DNA of 8,465 bases, from assembly GCA_025927935.1 (NCBI GenBank), contig JAICKM010000277.1:1-8465 (forward strand). Direction: 5' to 3'. The notes beneath the pieces were generated by a model, which worked only from the letters and a program-made list of their open reading frames with translations, did not search any database and had not been told where the DNA came from. The position numbers were made by a program, and so were the translations under genes. Origin of the DNA: Chloroflexia bacterium. Its GTDB lineage: Bacteria > Chloroflexota > Chloroflexia > QHBQ01 > JADMIH01. How positions within the stretch are numbered: position 1 is the first letter of the stretch; every line of letters begins with the position of its first letter. Below, in pieces: positions 1 to 6,251 of the stretch.

Positions 1-2
1 CG

Positions 3-2771
3 GGCGCCCCGAACAGCGCGGTGCCCGGCGGCGCCACCTCCGGCGCGGCGGGGGCCCCGGCGCCCGGCGCGACCGGGGTCGTCAGCGGCACCACCGCGCC
101 GGCCGGTAATGCCTCCGGCGCCAAGAGCGGCAGCAGCACCGGCAAGGCCGGCAGCACGACGGGCAGCACCGGCACCGGCAAGGCCACCGGCAGCACCGGC
201 AGTACCGGCACCTCCGGCCAGGCCACCACCGGCGGCACAGCCGCGGGCAATTCGGGCACCGGCGCCGCAGGTACGACGGCGGGCGGCACCACGAGAGCGC
301 CGGGTAGCGCGGGCGGACCCGCCGCGCCGGTCGCCACGCCCGCCCCGCCCACGCCGGTCCAACTACAAGATGTCGCCACGGTGGAACTGACCAACGCGGC
401 GGCTTCGACCGTCAGCCGCAGCAACGGCAAGCCCAGCCTGGCCCTCATCGTCTACAAGACGCAGAACGCGAACACCGTGCAGACCACGCATGATGTCGAC
501 CACAAGCTCGACGAATTGAAGAGCAAGCTGCCCGGCACCGATATTATCCCCTCCTTCAACCAGGCGGACTACATCGAAGAGTCGCTGAACAGCCTGATCC
601 GCGAAGGCGTATCGGGGGCGATCCTGGCGATCCTGGTGATCCTGCTGTTCCTGCGGAGCGTGCGCTCGACGCTGGTGACGGCGGTCTCGATCCCGGTCTC
701 GATCCTGATCGCGTTCATTCTGCTGAACATCTTCAACATCTCGCTCAACATTATGAGCCTGGCCGGACTGGCGGTGGCCGTCGGGCGCGTAGTGGATGAT
801 AGTATCGTGGTGCTGGAAAATATCTACCGCCACGTCCATAACGGCGAGTCGGTGCGCTCGGCGGCCTATAGCGGCACGCGCGAAGTCGCCTCGGCGATCA
901 CGTCGTCCACGCTGACCACGGTATCGGTCTTCCTGCCGCTGGGCTTCCTGGCCGGGCTGGTCAGCGAAATCTTCCGGCCGTTCGCCGTCGCGGTCACGCT
1001 GGCGCTGCTGGCCTCGCTGCTGGTCGCGCTGACCATCGTGCCGGTGCTGGCGACCATCTTCATCAAGCCGGCGAAGCCCGGCGCGGCGCCGGCTGCGGAA
1101 GGCGTGGAGGAAAAGGATACCCTCGTCCAGCGCCTCTACACGCCCACCCTGCGCCTGGTGTTGCGCAACGGCTGGACCAAGGCGGGCACACTGGCGCTGG
1201 CGCTGATCCTGTTCGCCGGGAGCCTGCTGCCGCTCGCCCTCGGCGGGATCGGGTTCAGCTTCCTGAGCTTCGGCAGCGACAAAGTGCTGACCGCCAGCAT
1301 CAAGCTGAAGCCGGGCACCGATATCGGCACGACCAGCAACCTGGCCGCGGGCATCGAGGCGAAGCTGGCCCAGAACACTGCGGTCAGCAACTACCAGACG
1401 ACCATCGGCACCAATACCGAAGGGGCCGGTTCCGGCTTCGTCGGGTTGGGCAGCGATAGCGCCGCCTCGATGACCATCAACCTGAATCGGGATGCCGACG
1501 TGGATCAACAAGCCAACTGGCTGCGCGATCAACTCAAGGCCACCTCCGGCATCACGGACTATACTGTGAGCACGGGCGGCAACAATGGCGGCTTCAACAG
1601 CACCAGCTTCGCGCTGGTGGTCAGCGGCCCGACGCAGGAGTCGTTGCAGCAGGTCAGCACCACGCTCATCGACAAGCTGAAGCAGGTGCCCGACCTGGTG
1701 AACGTGACCAGCGACCTGGCCGAGGCCAAGCGCGAGATCCGCATCCAGGTGGACCCGGACAAGGCGTTGCAGCACGGCAGCAGCGCGATCCAGATCGCCG
1801 GGCAGGTGCGCGCCCTGCTCACCCAGCAGAAGGTCAGCCAGATCACCATTGACAGCAACACCTATGATGTGCTGGCCGGGTACGATCCGGCCACGGTGAA
1901 CAGCATCGACGCGATCCGCGACATCCAGGTGGGCGCGATCAACCCGGTTCCGCTGCGCGACGTGGCGACGGTCGACAACGGCACCGGCGCGGTGTCGATC
2001 ACGCGGGTGGACCAGCAGCGCGCGGTGACGCTGCAAGGCACGATCACGGCCAAGAGCACCAGCGGCGTGCTGCAAGAAGCCCAACGCATTGTCAACGAGA
2101 CAGCGCTGCCCGCGGGCGTGAAAGTGCAGAGCGGCGGCGTGGCCCAGCTCCAGGGCGAAGCCTTCGGCCAGCTTACGATGGCGCTTGTCATCGCCATCGG
2201 TCTGGTGTATCTTGTGATGGTGCTGTTCTTCGGATCGCTCTCGACGCCGTTCGTCATCATGTTCTCGCTGCCGCTGGCGGCCATCGGCTCGTTCCTGGCG
2301 CTCTGGCTCACCGGGCGGCCCTTCGGCATCAGCGCCATGATCGGCATCCTGATGCTGGTCGGCATCGTGGTCACGAACGCCATCGTGTTGCTCGACATGG
2401 TGGAGCAACACAAGCGGCTCGGCTTCAGCACCTATGAGTCGCTGATCTACGGCGGGCGCATCCGCGTGCGGCCGATCCTGATGACGGCTATCGCCACCAT
2501 CATCGCCCTGATCCCGCTGGCGCTCAGCAGCGGCGGCTCGCTCATCGCGGCGGAACTGGGCACGGTCGTGATCGGCGGCCTGTTCACGTCCACCATGCTC
2601 ACGCTGATCGTGGTGCCGGTGGTCTACAGCATCCTCGACAGTATCCGCCATCGCATCACGCGGCGCGGCGCGGGCACCCCCGCGGACGAGGCGCCAGACA
2701 CCGCCGGCGCTGAGGAAGCCGGCGAGCCGGAACTGGTGGGTGCGCGCCGCCAGGTGGAACCGGCCCACTAA
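3..2771 (+). CDS. RND (HAE/SwrC-type) efflux permease, 5' end outside window
   Basis: This is the C-terminal 922 residues of an inner-membrane, proton-driven RND efflux permease; the frame is open to the window edge, so the first GTG at 21 is not taken as the start. Numbering from the codon at 3, residues 1-118 are Gly/Ser/Thr/Ala-rich low complexity. The family strand VQLQDVATVEL follows at 119. A membrane block of TM2-TM6 spans about 202-352, with the TM4 pair D265-D266 (GRVVDDSIVVLENI) that carries protons in this family. The second periplasmic half spans about 410-720 and TM8-TM12 about 722-885. TM10 reads GIVVTNAIVLLD, with Thr791 where AcrB has Lys940, as I recall for SwrC-like pumps. 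The part from residue 119 on has about the length of the matching part of AcrB, so roughly 260 N-terminal residues are missing. No adaptor gene follows, and the substrate cannot be read. Confidence 0.93.
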   Translation, partial: GAPNSAVPGGATSGAAGAPAPGATGVVSGTTAPAGNASGAKSGSSTGKAGSTTGSTGTGKATGSTGSTGTSGQATTGGTAAGNSGTGAAGTTAGGTTRAPGSAGGPAAPVATPAPPTPVQLQDVATVELTNAAASTVSRSNGKPSLALIVYKTQNANTVQTTHDVDHKLDELKSKLPGTDIIPSFNQADYIEESLNSLIREGVSGAILAILVILLFLRSVRSTLVTAVSIPVSILIAFILLNIFNISLNIMSLAGLAVAVGRVVDDSIVVLENIYRHVHNGESVRSAAYSGTREVASAITSSTLTTVSVFLPLGFLAGLVSEIFRPFAVAVTLALLASLLVALTIVPVLATIFIKPAKPGAAPAAEGVEEKDTLVQRLYTPTLRLVLRNGWTKAGTLALALILFAGSLLPLALGGIGFSFLSFGSDKVLTASIKLKPGTDIGTTSNLAAGIEAKLAQNTAVSNYQTTIGTNTEGAGSGFVGLGSDSAASMTINLNRDADVDQQANWLRDQLKATSGITDYTVSTGGNNGGFNSTSFALVVSGPTQESLQQVSTTLIDKLKQVPDLVNVTSDLAEAKREIRIQVDPDKALQHGSSAIQIAGQVRALLTQQKVSQITIDSNTYDVLAGYDPATVNSIDAIRDIQVGAINPVPLRDVATVDNGTGAVSITRVDQQRAVTLQGTITAKSTSGVLQEAQRIVNETALPAGVKVQSGGVAQLQGEAFGQLTMALVIAIGLVYLVMVLFFGSLSTPFVIMFSLPLAAIGSFLALWLTGRPFGISAMIGILMLVGIVVTNAIVLLDMVEQHKRLGFSTYESLIYGGRIRVRPILMTAIATIIALIPLALSSGGSLIAAELGTVVIGGLFTSTMLTLIVVPVVYSILDSIRHRITRRGAGTPADEAPDTAGAEEAGEPELVGARRQVEPAH
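109..350 (+). repeat. Low-complexity, imperfectly repeated DNA coding a Gly/Ser/Thr linker
   Basis: This stretch is built from loosely repeated 6-12 base units such as GGCAGCACC and ACCGGCAAGGCC. In frame they encode runs like GSTGSTGTSG. It is densest at about 126-260 and degrades towards 350, where Pro becomes frequent. The reading frame stays open, so the repeat is a translated linker. Such arrays can vary in length by slippage. The left limit is unclear because similar composition runs to the window edge. Confidence 0.7.
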
Positions 2772-2802
2772 GCGAGCCAGGTCCCACGCAATCGAAAAGT
2801 AG

Positions 2803-2833
2803 GGGGTAGTGCCGGGTGTGCTGGCGCTACCCC
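2803..2833 (+). terminator. Strong intergenic hairpin, possible terminator or leader structure
   Basis: Arms 2803-2815 and 2821-2833 pair over 13 positions (two are G-U) around a 5-base loop, GTGTG. The stem lies 31 bases after the RND stop and 42 bases before the next start codon. The sequence after it is TTCACCTGC, not a T-run, so intrinsic termination is unproven. It could instead be an RNA stabiliser or a leader structure for the downstream gene. Confidence 0.45.
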
Positions 2834-2875
2834 TTCACCTGCATCTGCAACTACCGTCTCTATACAGGAGTACCC

Positions 2876-4555
2876 ATGGGTAAGCGGCCCCTTGTCCCCC
2901 CCGCCTCTCCGCCCAACACCGCAGACCCAGTAGCCCGCCCGGAATCCGCGGCAGCAACTACAGCGAGCGCGGGCGCTGCCCCCGTCGCCATCTCGCCGCG
3001 CATCTGCGAGATCTTCTGCGCCCTGCTGTTGCTCCTCCTGGCACTGGCGCCCAATAGCCTGATCAACACCGACGGCGACGTGGCCCAGCACCTGGCTGTC
3101 GGCCATCTGATCCTGAACGGGCCGATGATCCCGCAACAGGACATCTTCAGTCATGTGCACCTGGGCCAACCCTTTCTCGACTGGGAGTGGTTGTCCGAAG
3201 CGATCTACGCCGCCGCGGATACGCTGTTCGGGCTGAACGGGGTCGTCATCCTGGCGGCGGGGCTGCTGGCGGGCAGCCTCTACGGCCTCTGCCGCTGGAT
3301 GATGGCGCGCGGGCTGCATCCGCTGCTCGCGTTCCTGCTGGTCTTGCTGACCACCGTCGCTTCCGAGATCCACTGGCTGGCCCGCCCGCACCTGTTCAGT
3401 CTGCCGTTGATGCTGCTGACGATGTGGCTGCTCGACGAGTACCGGCTGGGCCGCCTGCCCGCGCGCCGCCTGGCGCTCATCCCCCTGCTGACGGTATTCT
3501 GGGCGAATCTCCATCCGGGGTTTATCTTCGGCCTGGTAACATGCGGCGCCTACCTGGCCGGGGCGTTGGCGGAATGGGCGATCTTGCGCTATGCCGCGCC
3601 GGGTGTGGTCGAGCGCGTGTTCAAGCGTGCCCCACCCTTCGCCGGGACGTCAAACCCGTCCCCGCCCGCCACGCAGATCCGGGTCTACGGCCTTACGCTA
3701 TTCGCGGCGGCGGTAGCCGCCCTGATCAATCCCTATGGCTGGGAACTCTACATCCATATCTGGATCAACACCGGGAGTCCCACCACGGCGCTCATCGCCG
3801 AGTTCCAGCATCCCGACTTGCGCCAGCCAATCACCTGGGGCTTCGTGCTGATGCTCGCGGGGATGTTGCTCGTATTGTGGCGCACCTGGCGCCGAATGCC
3901 GCCGGCCCATCTCGCGCTGCTGGCCGGGTGGACCTACCTGGCGATCCAGGCCGCGCGCAATATCTTGCAGTTCAGCTTCGTGGTGCCCGCTTTGCTGGCG
4001 CCGCGTCTGACCGAACTCGTGAACGCACGCGCGGGCCAGGGGCGCGGCAGCGCGGTGCTGGCTCGCTACCGGCTCGCTGCGCCACCCCGACAAGGGCCAC
4101 CGTGGATTCTGGCCGGCACGCTAGGCGTCTTGCTGATTCTGGCCGCGCTGGGCGGGCGCGTGGGCAACGCGCAGATTTTGCGCGCGCACTGGACCGAACC
4201 GCCCTTCCCCATGCGCGCCGTCCAGTTCGTGCAAGCCAACCCGCAGATGTTTGGCGGTAAGATGTTCAACTATATCATCTGGGGCGGCTATCTGATCGGC
4301 ACGTTGCACCCGCAGCACCTGATTTTCATCAGCACGCAGCAAGATGCTTACGGCGAAACCCTGAACGCCGATTTCCGGGCCATCGAAAACACCGGCCCCG
4401 GCTGGGACACCCTGCTCGCCCGCTATGACATCGGCTGGGTCATCGAACGACCCGATGTGCCCCTGGTCCAGCAACTCCGCAAGCAACCGGACCACTGGCA
4501 GGTGGTCTACGAGGACTCAACCGCCGTGATCCTGGTGCGGCGCGCGGCCCATTGA
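2876..4555 (+). CDS. Polytopic membrane protein, GT-C glycosyltransferase-like, unknown substrate
   Basis: 559 residues. The ATG at 2876 is chosen because CAGGAG at 2865-2870 gives an SD with a 5-base gap; the in-frame GTG at 2816 lies in the hairpin loop and would add an unlikely leader. A Pro/Ala-rich cytoplasmic tail (about 1-40) leads into TM1 (about 43-60). Then comes an acidic loop motif NTDGDVAQHL (D66, D68, H72) and LDWEWLSE (101-108). In the GT-C/PMT-like group, aspartates in the first extracytoplasmic loop contact the lipid-phosphate sugar donor. Several more hydrophobic helices follow to about 435. A soluble C-terminal domain (about 443-559) contains FNYIIWGGYL near 464. I recognise this arrangement from uncharacterised bacterial membrane proteins, where the loop usually reads DxWWHL. 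Transfer of a sugar to a lipid or protein at the membrane is inferred; donor and acceptor are unknown. Possibly co-transcribed with the pump, unless the hairpin between them terminates. Confidence 0.8.
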   Translation: MGKRPLVPPASPPNTADPVARPESAAATTASAGAAPVAISPRICEIFCALLLLLLALAPNSLINTDGDVAQHLAVGHLILNGPMIPQQDIFSHVHLGQPFLDWEWLSEAIYAAADTLFGLNGVVILAAGLLAGSLYGLCRWMMARGLHPLLAFLLVLLTTVASEIHWLARPHLFSLPLMLLTMWLLDEYRLGRLPARRLALIPLLTVFWANLHPGFIFGLVTCGAYLAGALAEWAILRYAAPGVVERVFKRAPPFAGTSNPSPPATQIRVYGLTLFAAAVAALINPYGWELYIHIWINTGSPTTALIAEFQHPDLRQPITWGFVLMLAGMLLVLWRTWRRMPPAHLALLAGWTYLAIQAARNILQFSFVVPALLAPRLTELVNARAGQGRGSAVLARYRLAAPPRQGPPWILAGTLGVLLILAALGGRVGNAQILRAHWTEPPFPMRAVQFVQANPQMFGGKMFNYIIWGGYLIGTLHPQHLIFISTQQDAYGETLNADFRAIENTGPGWDTLLARYDIGWVIERPDVPLVQQLRKQPDHWQVVYEDSTAVILVRRAAH

Positions 4556-4580
4556 CTAGGCTACAGGATCGTGCTATAGT
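4552..4580 (+). promoter_or_regulatory. Sigma70-type promoter of the TetR gene
   Basis: The -35 TTGACT (4552-4557) and -10 TATAGT (4575-4580) are separated by exactly 17 bases, and a TG at 4572-4573 makes an extended -10. The -35 overlaps the TGA stop of the upstream membrane-protein gene (4553-4555). Transcription should start near 4587, about 16 bases before the ATG. Confidence 0.8.
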
Positions 4581-4596
4581 TTAACCCATCGGTTAA
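4581..4596. promoter_or_regulatory. Palindromic operator at the TetR transcription start
   Basis: TTAACC (4581-4586) and GGTTAA (4591-4596) are perfect inverted arms around CATC. The site directly follows the -10 box and covers the predicted start of transcription, so a bound repressor would block initiation. The core TAACC-N4-GGTTA recurs in the palindrome at 5246-5275. Autoregulation by the TetR protein encoded next to it is inferred. Confidence 0.72.
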
Positions 4597-4602
4597 CGTA
4601 TT

Positions 4603-5229
4603 ATGCCAAGAACCAAATCACTCGAACTTGAAAATGAGCGGCGCGAGCAATTGCTCTTCGCCACCTATACCGTGTTCGCCCAGCAAGGCTTCGCCGAGAC
4701 CAGCCTGGCCGATATTGCCGCCGCCGCCGACTTCAGCAAGGCGATGGTGATCTACTATTTCAAGAGCAAGGAAAACTTGCTCGTCGCGGCCTTTGAGTGG
4801 ATCACCTCCGGCATCCTGGACCGGCTGCAAACCTGCTGCCTGGGCCAGGACTCGGCGGTACCGATGCTGCGCGCGCAGCTGGAGCAGTTGTTCATGAGCA
4901 CGCGGCGTAACCGGCGCTTTTACCAGGTCTATCTCGACTTCCTGGCGCAGAGCGTGCATAACGACCGGCTGGGCAGCGTCACAGGCCGGTTTTACGCGGG
5001 CTGCATCGCCGCGCTGAGCCGCACGATTGCCGCAGGAGTCGCAGAAGGGGTGTTCCACCCTTGTGTCGATCCGCAGGAGGCCAGTTCGGTCTGCGGGGCG
5101 ATGATGGATGGGTTGCAGACGCAATGGTTGTTCGATGAAGAATCGCTGTTCGACGAATATCGGGAGCGCTGCTGGCGCGGGTGGCTGGCCCTGCTGGGCT
5201 ACCAGGAGGCGAACCGGGCGGGACAATAG
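4603..5229 (+). CDS. TetR/AcrR-family transcriptional regulator
   Basis: 208 residues, usual size for the family. The N-terminal DNA-binding domain (about 14-62) is clear: LLFATYTVFAQQGF, then the helix-turn-helix at about 34-53 ending IYYF, then KSKENLL. The rest is the ligand-binding and dimerisation part; its ligand cannot be read. The ATG at 4603 lies about 16 bases after the predicted transcription start, with no evident Shine-Dalgarno, so translation may be nearly leaderless. No alternative start fits the domain better. Two palindromes with the same core flank the gene, one on its own promoter and one before the SRPBCC-like gene downstream. This suggests a repressor that controls itself and that neighbour. 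A role in controlling the RND pump is possible but nothing in the window shows it. Confidence 0.93.
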   Translation: MPRTKSLELENERREQLLFATYTVFAQQGFAETSLADIAAAADFSKAMVIYYFKSKENLLVAAFEWITSGILDRLQTCCLGQDSAVPMLRAQLEQLFMSTRRNRRFYQVYLDFLAQSVHNDRLGSVTGRFYAGCIAALSRTIAAGVAEGVFHPCVDPQEASSVCGAMMDGLQTQWLFDEESLFDEYRERCWRGWLALLGYQEANRAGQ

Positions 5230-5245
5230 CCGTGCTTTTTTGGGC

Positions 5246-5275
5246 CAATAAACTAACCGCGCGGTTAGTTTATTG
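5246..5275. promoter_or_regulatory. 30-bp perfect palindrome, second candidate TetR operator
   Basis: Every base of 5246-5260 is complementary to its mirror in 5261-5275, with no spacer. The centre reads CTAACCGCGCGGTTAG and shares TAACC-N4-GGTTA with the site at 4581-4596. It lies 16 bases after the tetR stop and 62 bases before the next start. A weak -35-like TTGCAG (5273-5278), followed 16 bases later by GATAGC, would put the operator across the -35, but that promoter is only 3 of 6 at the -10. It is unlikely to be a terminator, because no T-run follows on either strand. Confidence 0.75.
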
Positions 5276-5337
5276 CAGGAAACCAGGGTATCGGGATAGC
5301 AGCGGGGCGCAGGCCCTATCGTGAGGGAGGCTGAATC

Positions 5338-5973
5338 GTGAAGTCCATGCGAATCGCTGTGCGGGGGCGCGACCCACAGGCCCGCGCCGCCCGGCCCACA
5401 CTTGTTGATGAGGTGATGCCTTTCTACCAGGTCGCCAGCCGGCACAGCCGGGTTGTGCGTGCCCCGGCGGCCAACGTGTACGCCGAGATCCCCCGCGTTG
5501 ATTTCGGCCAGGCGCCGCTGGTGCGCAGCCTGTTCGCGCTCCGCGGCTTGCCCGCCCGGCTGCTGCACCGCGGACAGGCCCCGGTGCCCCGCGAGCGGGA
5601 CCAGGGCGTGCCGCCCGGCTTTGTGCTGCTGGCCGAGCGGCCGGGGCGCGAACGGGTGCTCGGCATCGCCGGGCAATTCTGGCGACCCACCGGCAATATC
5701 GCCCGCCTGGCCGATGCCGCCGCCTGGCACGCCTACCAGGCGCCCGGCACGCCCAGCGCGGTCATGGTCCTGCGCGTCACCCCGCTGGACTACCAGACAT
5801 CCCGCCTCGCCACCGAAACGCGCGTGCTGGTGCGCGGGCGGGGCGCCGGCCTGCGCTTCCGCGCCTACTGGCTGCTCATCGGCCCCTTCAGCGGCCTCAT
5901 CCGCCACAGCCTGCTCGGCCAAATCCGGCGGGCGGCGGAGCAGGCCACGGGGCTGTTGCGCCTGACGCCATAG
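5338..5973 (+). CDS. SRPBCC/START-like fold protein of unknown function
   Basis: 211 residues, soluble, no signal peptide or membrane segment seen. The GTG at 5338 is favoured because GGAGG (5326-5330) lies 7 bases upstream; the ATG at 5347 is too far from it. Conservation probably begins at about residue 28. Features recalled from a small, unnamed SRPBCC-like group are HSRVVRAPAANVYAEI (36-51), FWRPTG (114-119), a strand with TETR (159-162) and the terminal helix YWLLIGPFSGLIR (177-189). Proteins of this fold enclose a hydrophobic cavity for small molecules, but no catalytic residues can be named here. The upstream palindrome matching the TetR operator core suggests induction when the TetR ligand is present. 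The family assignment is by pattern memory, so an unrelated fold is possible. Confidence 0.65.
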   Translation: MKSMRIAVRGRDPQARAARPTLVDEVMPFYQVASRHSRVVRAPAANVYAEIPRVDFGQAPLVRSLFALRGLPARLLHRGQAPVPRERDQGVPPGFVLLAERPGRERVLGIAGQFWRPTGNIARLADAAAWHAYQAPGTPSAVMVLRVTPLDYQTSRLATETRVLVRGRGAGLRFRAYWLLIGPFSGLIRHSLLGQIRRAAEQATGLLRLTP

Positions 5974-6001
5974 GCGCCGGGCCGAGCGACCCCGTGGGGC
6001 A

Positions 6002-6052
6002 GCGCACCCGGCCCCTCAAGGGGCGGGCTATGCTTACGAAGCCCGCCTGCGC
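6002..6052 (-). repeat. Intergenic hairpin element, copy A
   Basis: Read on the minus strand from 6052, the 51 bases begin GCGCAGGCGG and carry a hairpin GCCCC-TTGA-GGGGC (plus-strand arms 6011-6015 and 6020-6024). A second copy in the opposite orientation lies at 6075-6124, with 36 of 50 positions identical. The layout recalls small dispersed intergenic repeats of cyanobacteria and Chloroflexota; that comparison is from memory. Confidence 0.65.
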
Positions 6053-6074
6053 GGGCTGGGGGAGGCGAGAGGCC

Positions 6075-6124
6075 GCGCAGGCGGCATTGGTAATGGTAGC
6101 CGGCGGCTTGAGCCGCTGGGCGCC
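6075..6124 (+). repeat. Intergenic hairpin element, copy B
   Basis: This copy faces away from copy A across a 22-base gap. Its hairpin is GCGGC-TTGA-GCCGC (6103-6107 and 6112-6116). The loop is the same as in copy A and two base pairs in the stem are swapped from C-G to G-C, as expected if the folded form is conserved. Together the copies form a large imperfect inverted repeat with a perfect 12-bp stem at 6043-6054 / 6073-6084. It ends 14 bases before the -10 box of the ferredoxin gene. Confidence 0.65.
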
Positions 6125-6144
6125 TCACGCGCATGTGGTATAAT
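6116..6144 (+). promoter_or_regulatory. Extended -10 promoter upstream of the ferredoxin gene
   Basis: A perfect TATAAT (6139-6144) is preceded by TG (6136-6137), an extended -10. At 17 bases upstream the -35 position (6116-6121) reads CTGGGC, which is poor. Activity would rest on the extended -10. The predicted start near 6151 leaves a leader of about 100 bases. An AAGGAG at 6151-6156 has no start codon at a usable distance. Confidence 0.65.
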
Positions 6145-6215
6145 AGTAGAAAGGAGCAAATACCTTTAATTTTCTGGAAACGAGAGGGTGATCTCTGGAC
6201 GCCGGTCAGCCGTAG

Positions 6216-6250
6216 CACTGACCACTGACCACTGACCACCGGCCACTGAC
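6216..6250 (+). repeat. CACTGAC heptamer tandem array (5 units)
   Basis: Five exact 7-base units fill 6216-6250: four are CACTGAC and the fourth is the variant CACCGGC. The array ends one base before the ATG at 6252. The preceding GGTCAG (6204-6209) pairs with CTGACC (6218-6223). On the minus strand the array would read VSGQWSV-like peptide, which I take as an artefact. Heptamer arrays of this type are known as intergenic repeats in cyanobacteria. Confidence 0.85.
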
Positions 6251-6251
6251 A

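Noticed and set aside
363..2768. A minus-strand open frame of about 800 codons opposite the pump gene
   Set aside because: It mirrors the GC-rich codon pattern of the RND gene, is rich in Arg, His, Gln and Asp, and shows no family motif.
2816..2875. Earlier GTG start for the membrane protein
   Set aside because: It sits in the hairpin loop, lacks a ribosome binding site and adds an unconserved leader; the ATG at 2876 has a good SD.
6133..6228. Small plus-strand frame of 31 codons in the intergenic region
   Set aside because: Its ATG lies upstream of the -10 box, there is no SD, and it runs into the heptamer repeat.
6216..6250. Possible CRISPR array
   Set aside because: Units are 7 bases with no spacers; it is a simple tandem repeat.
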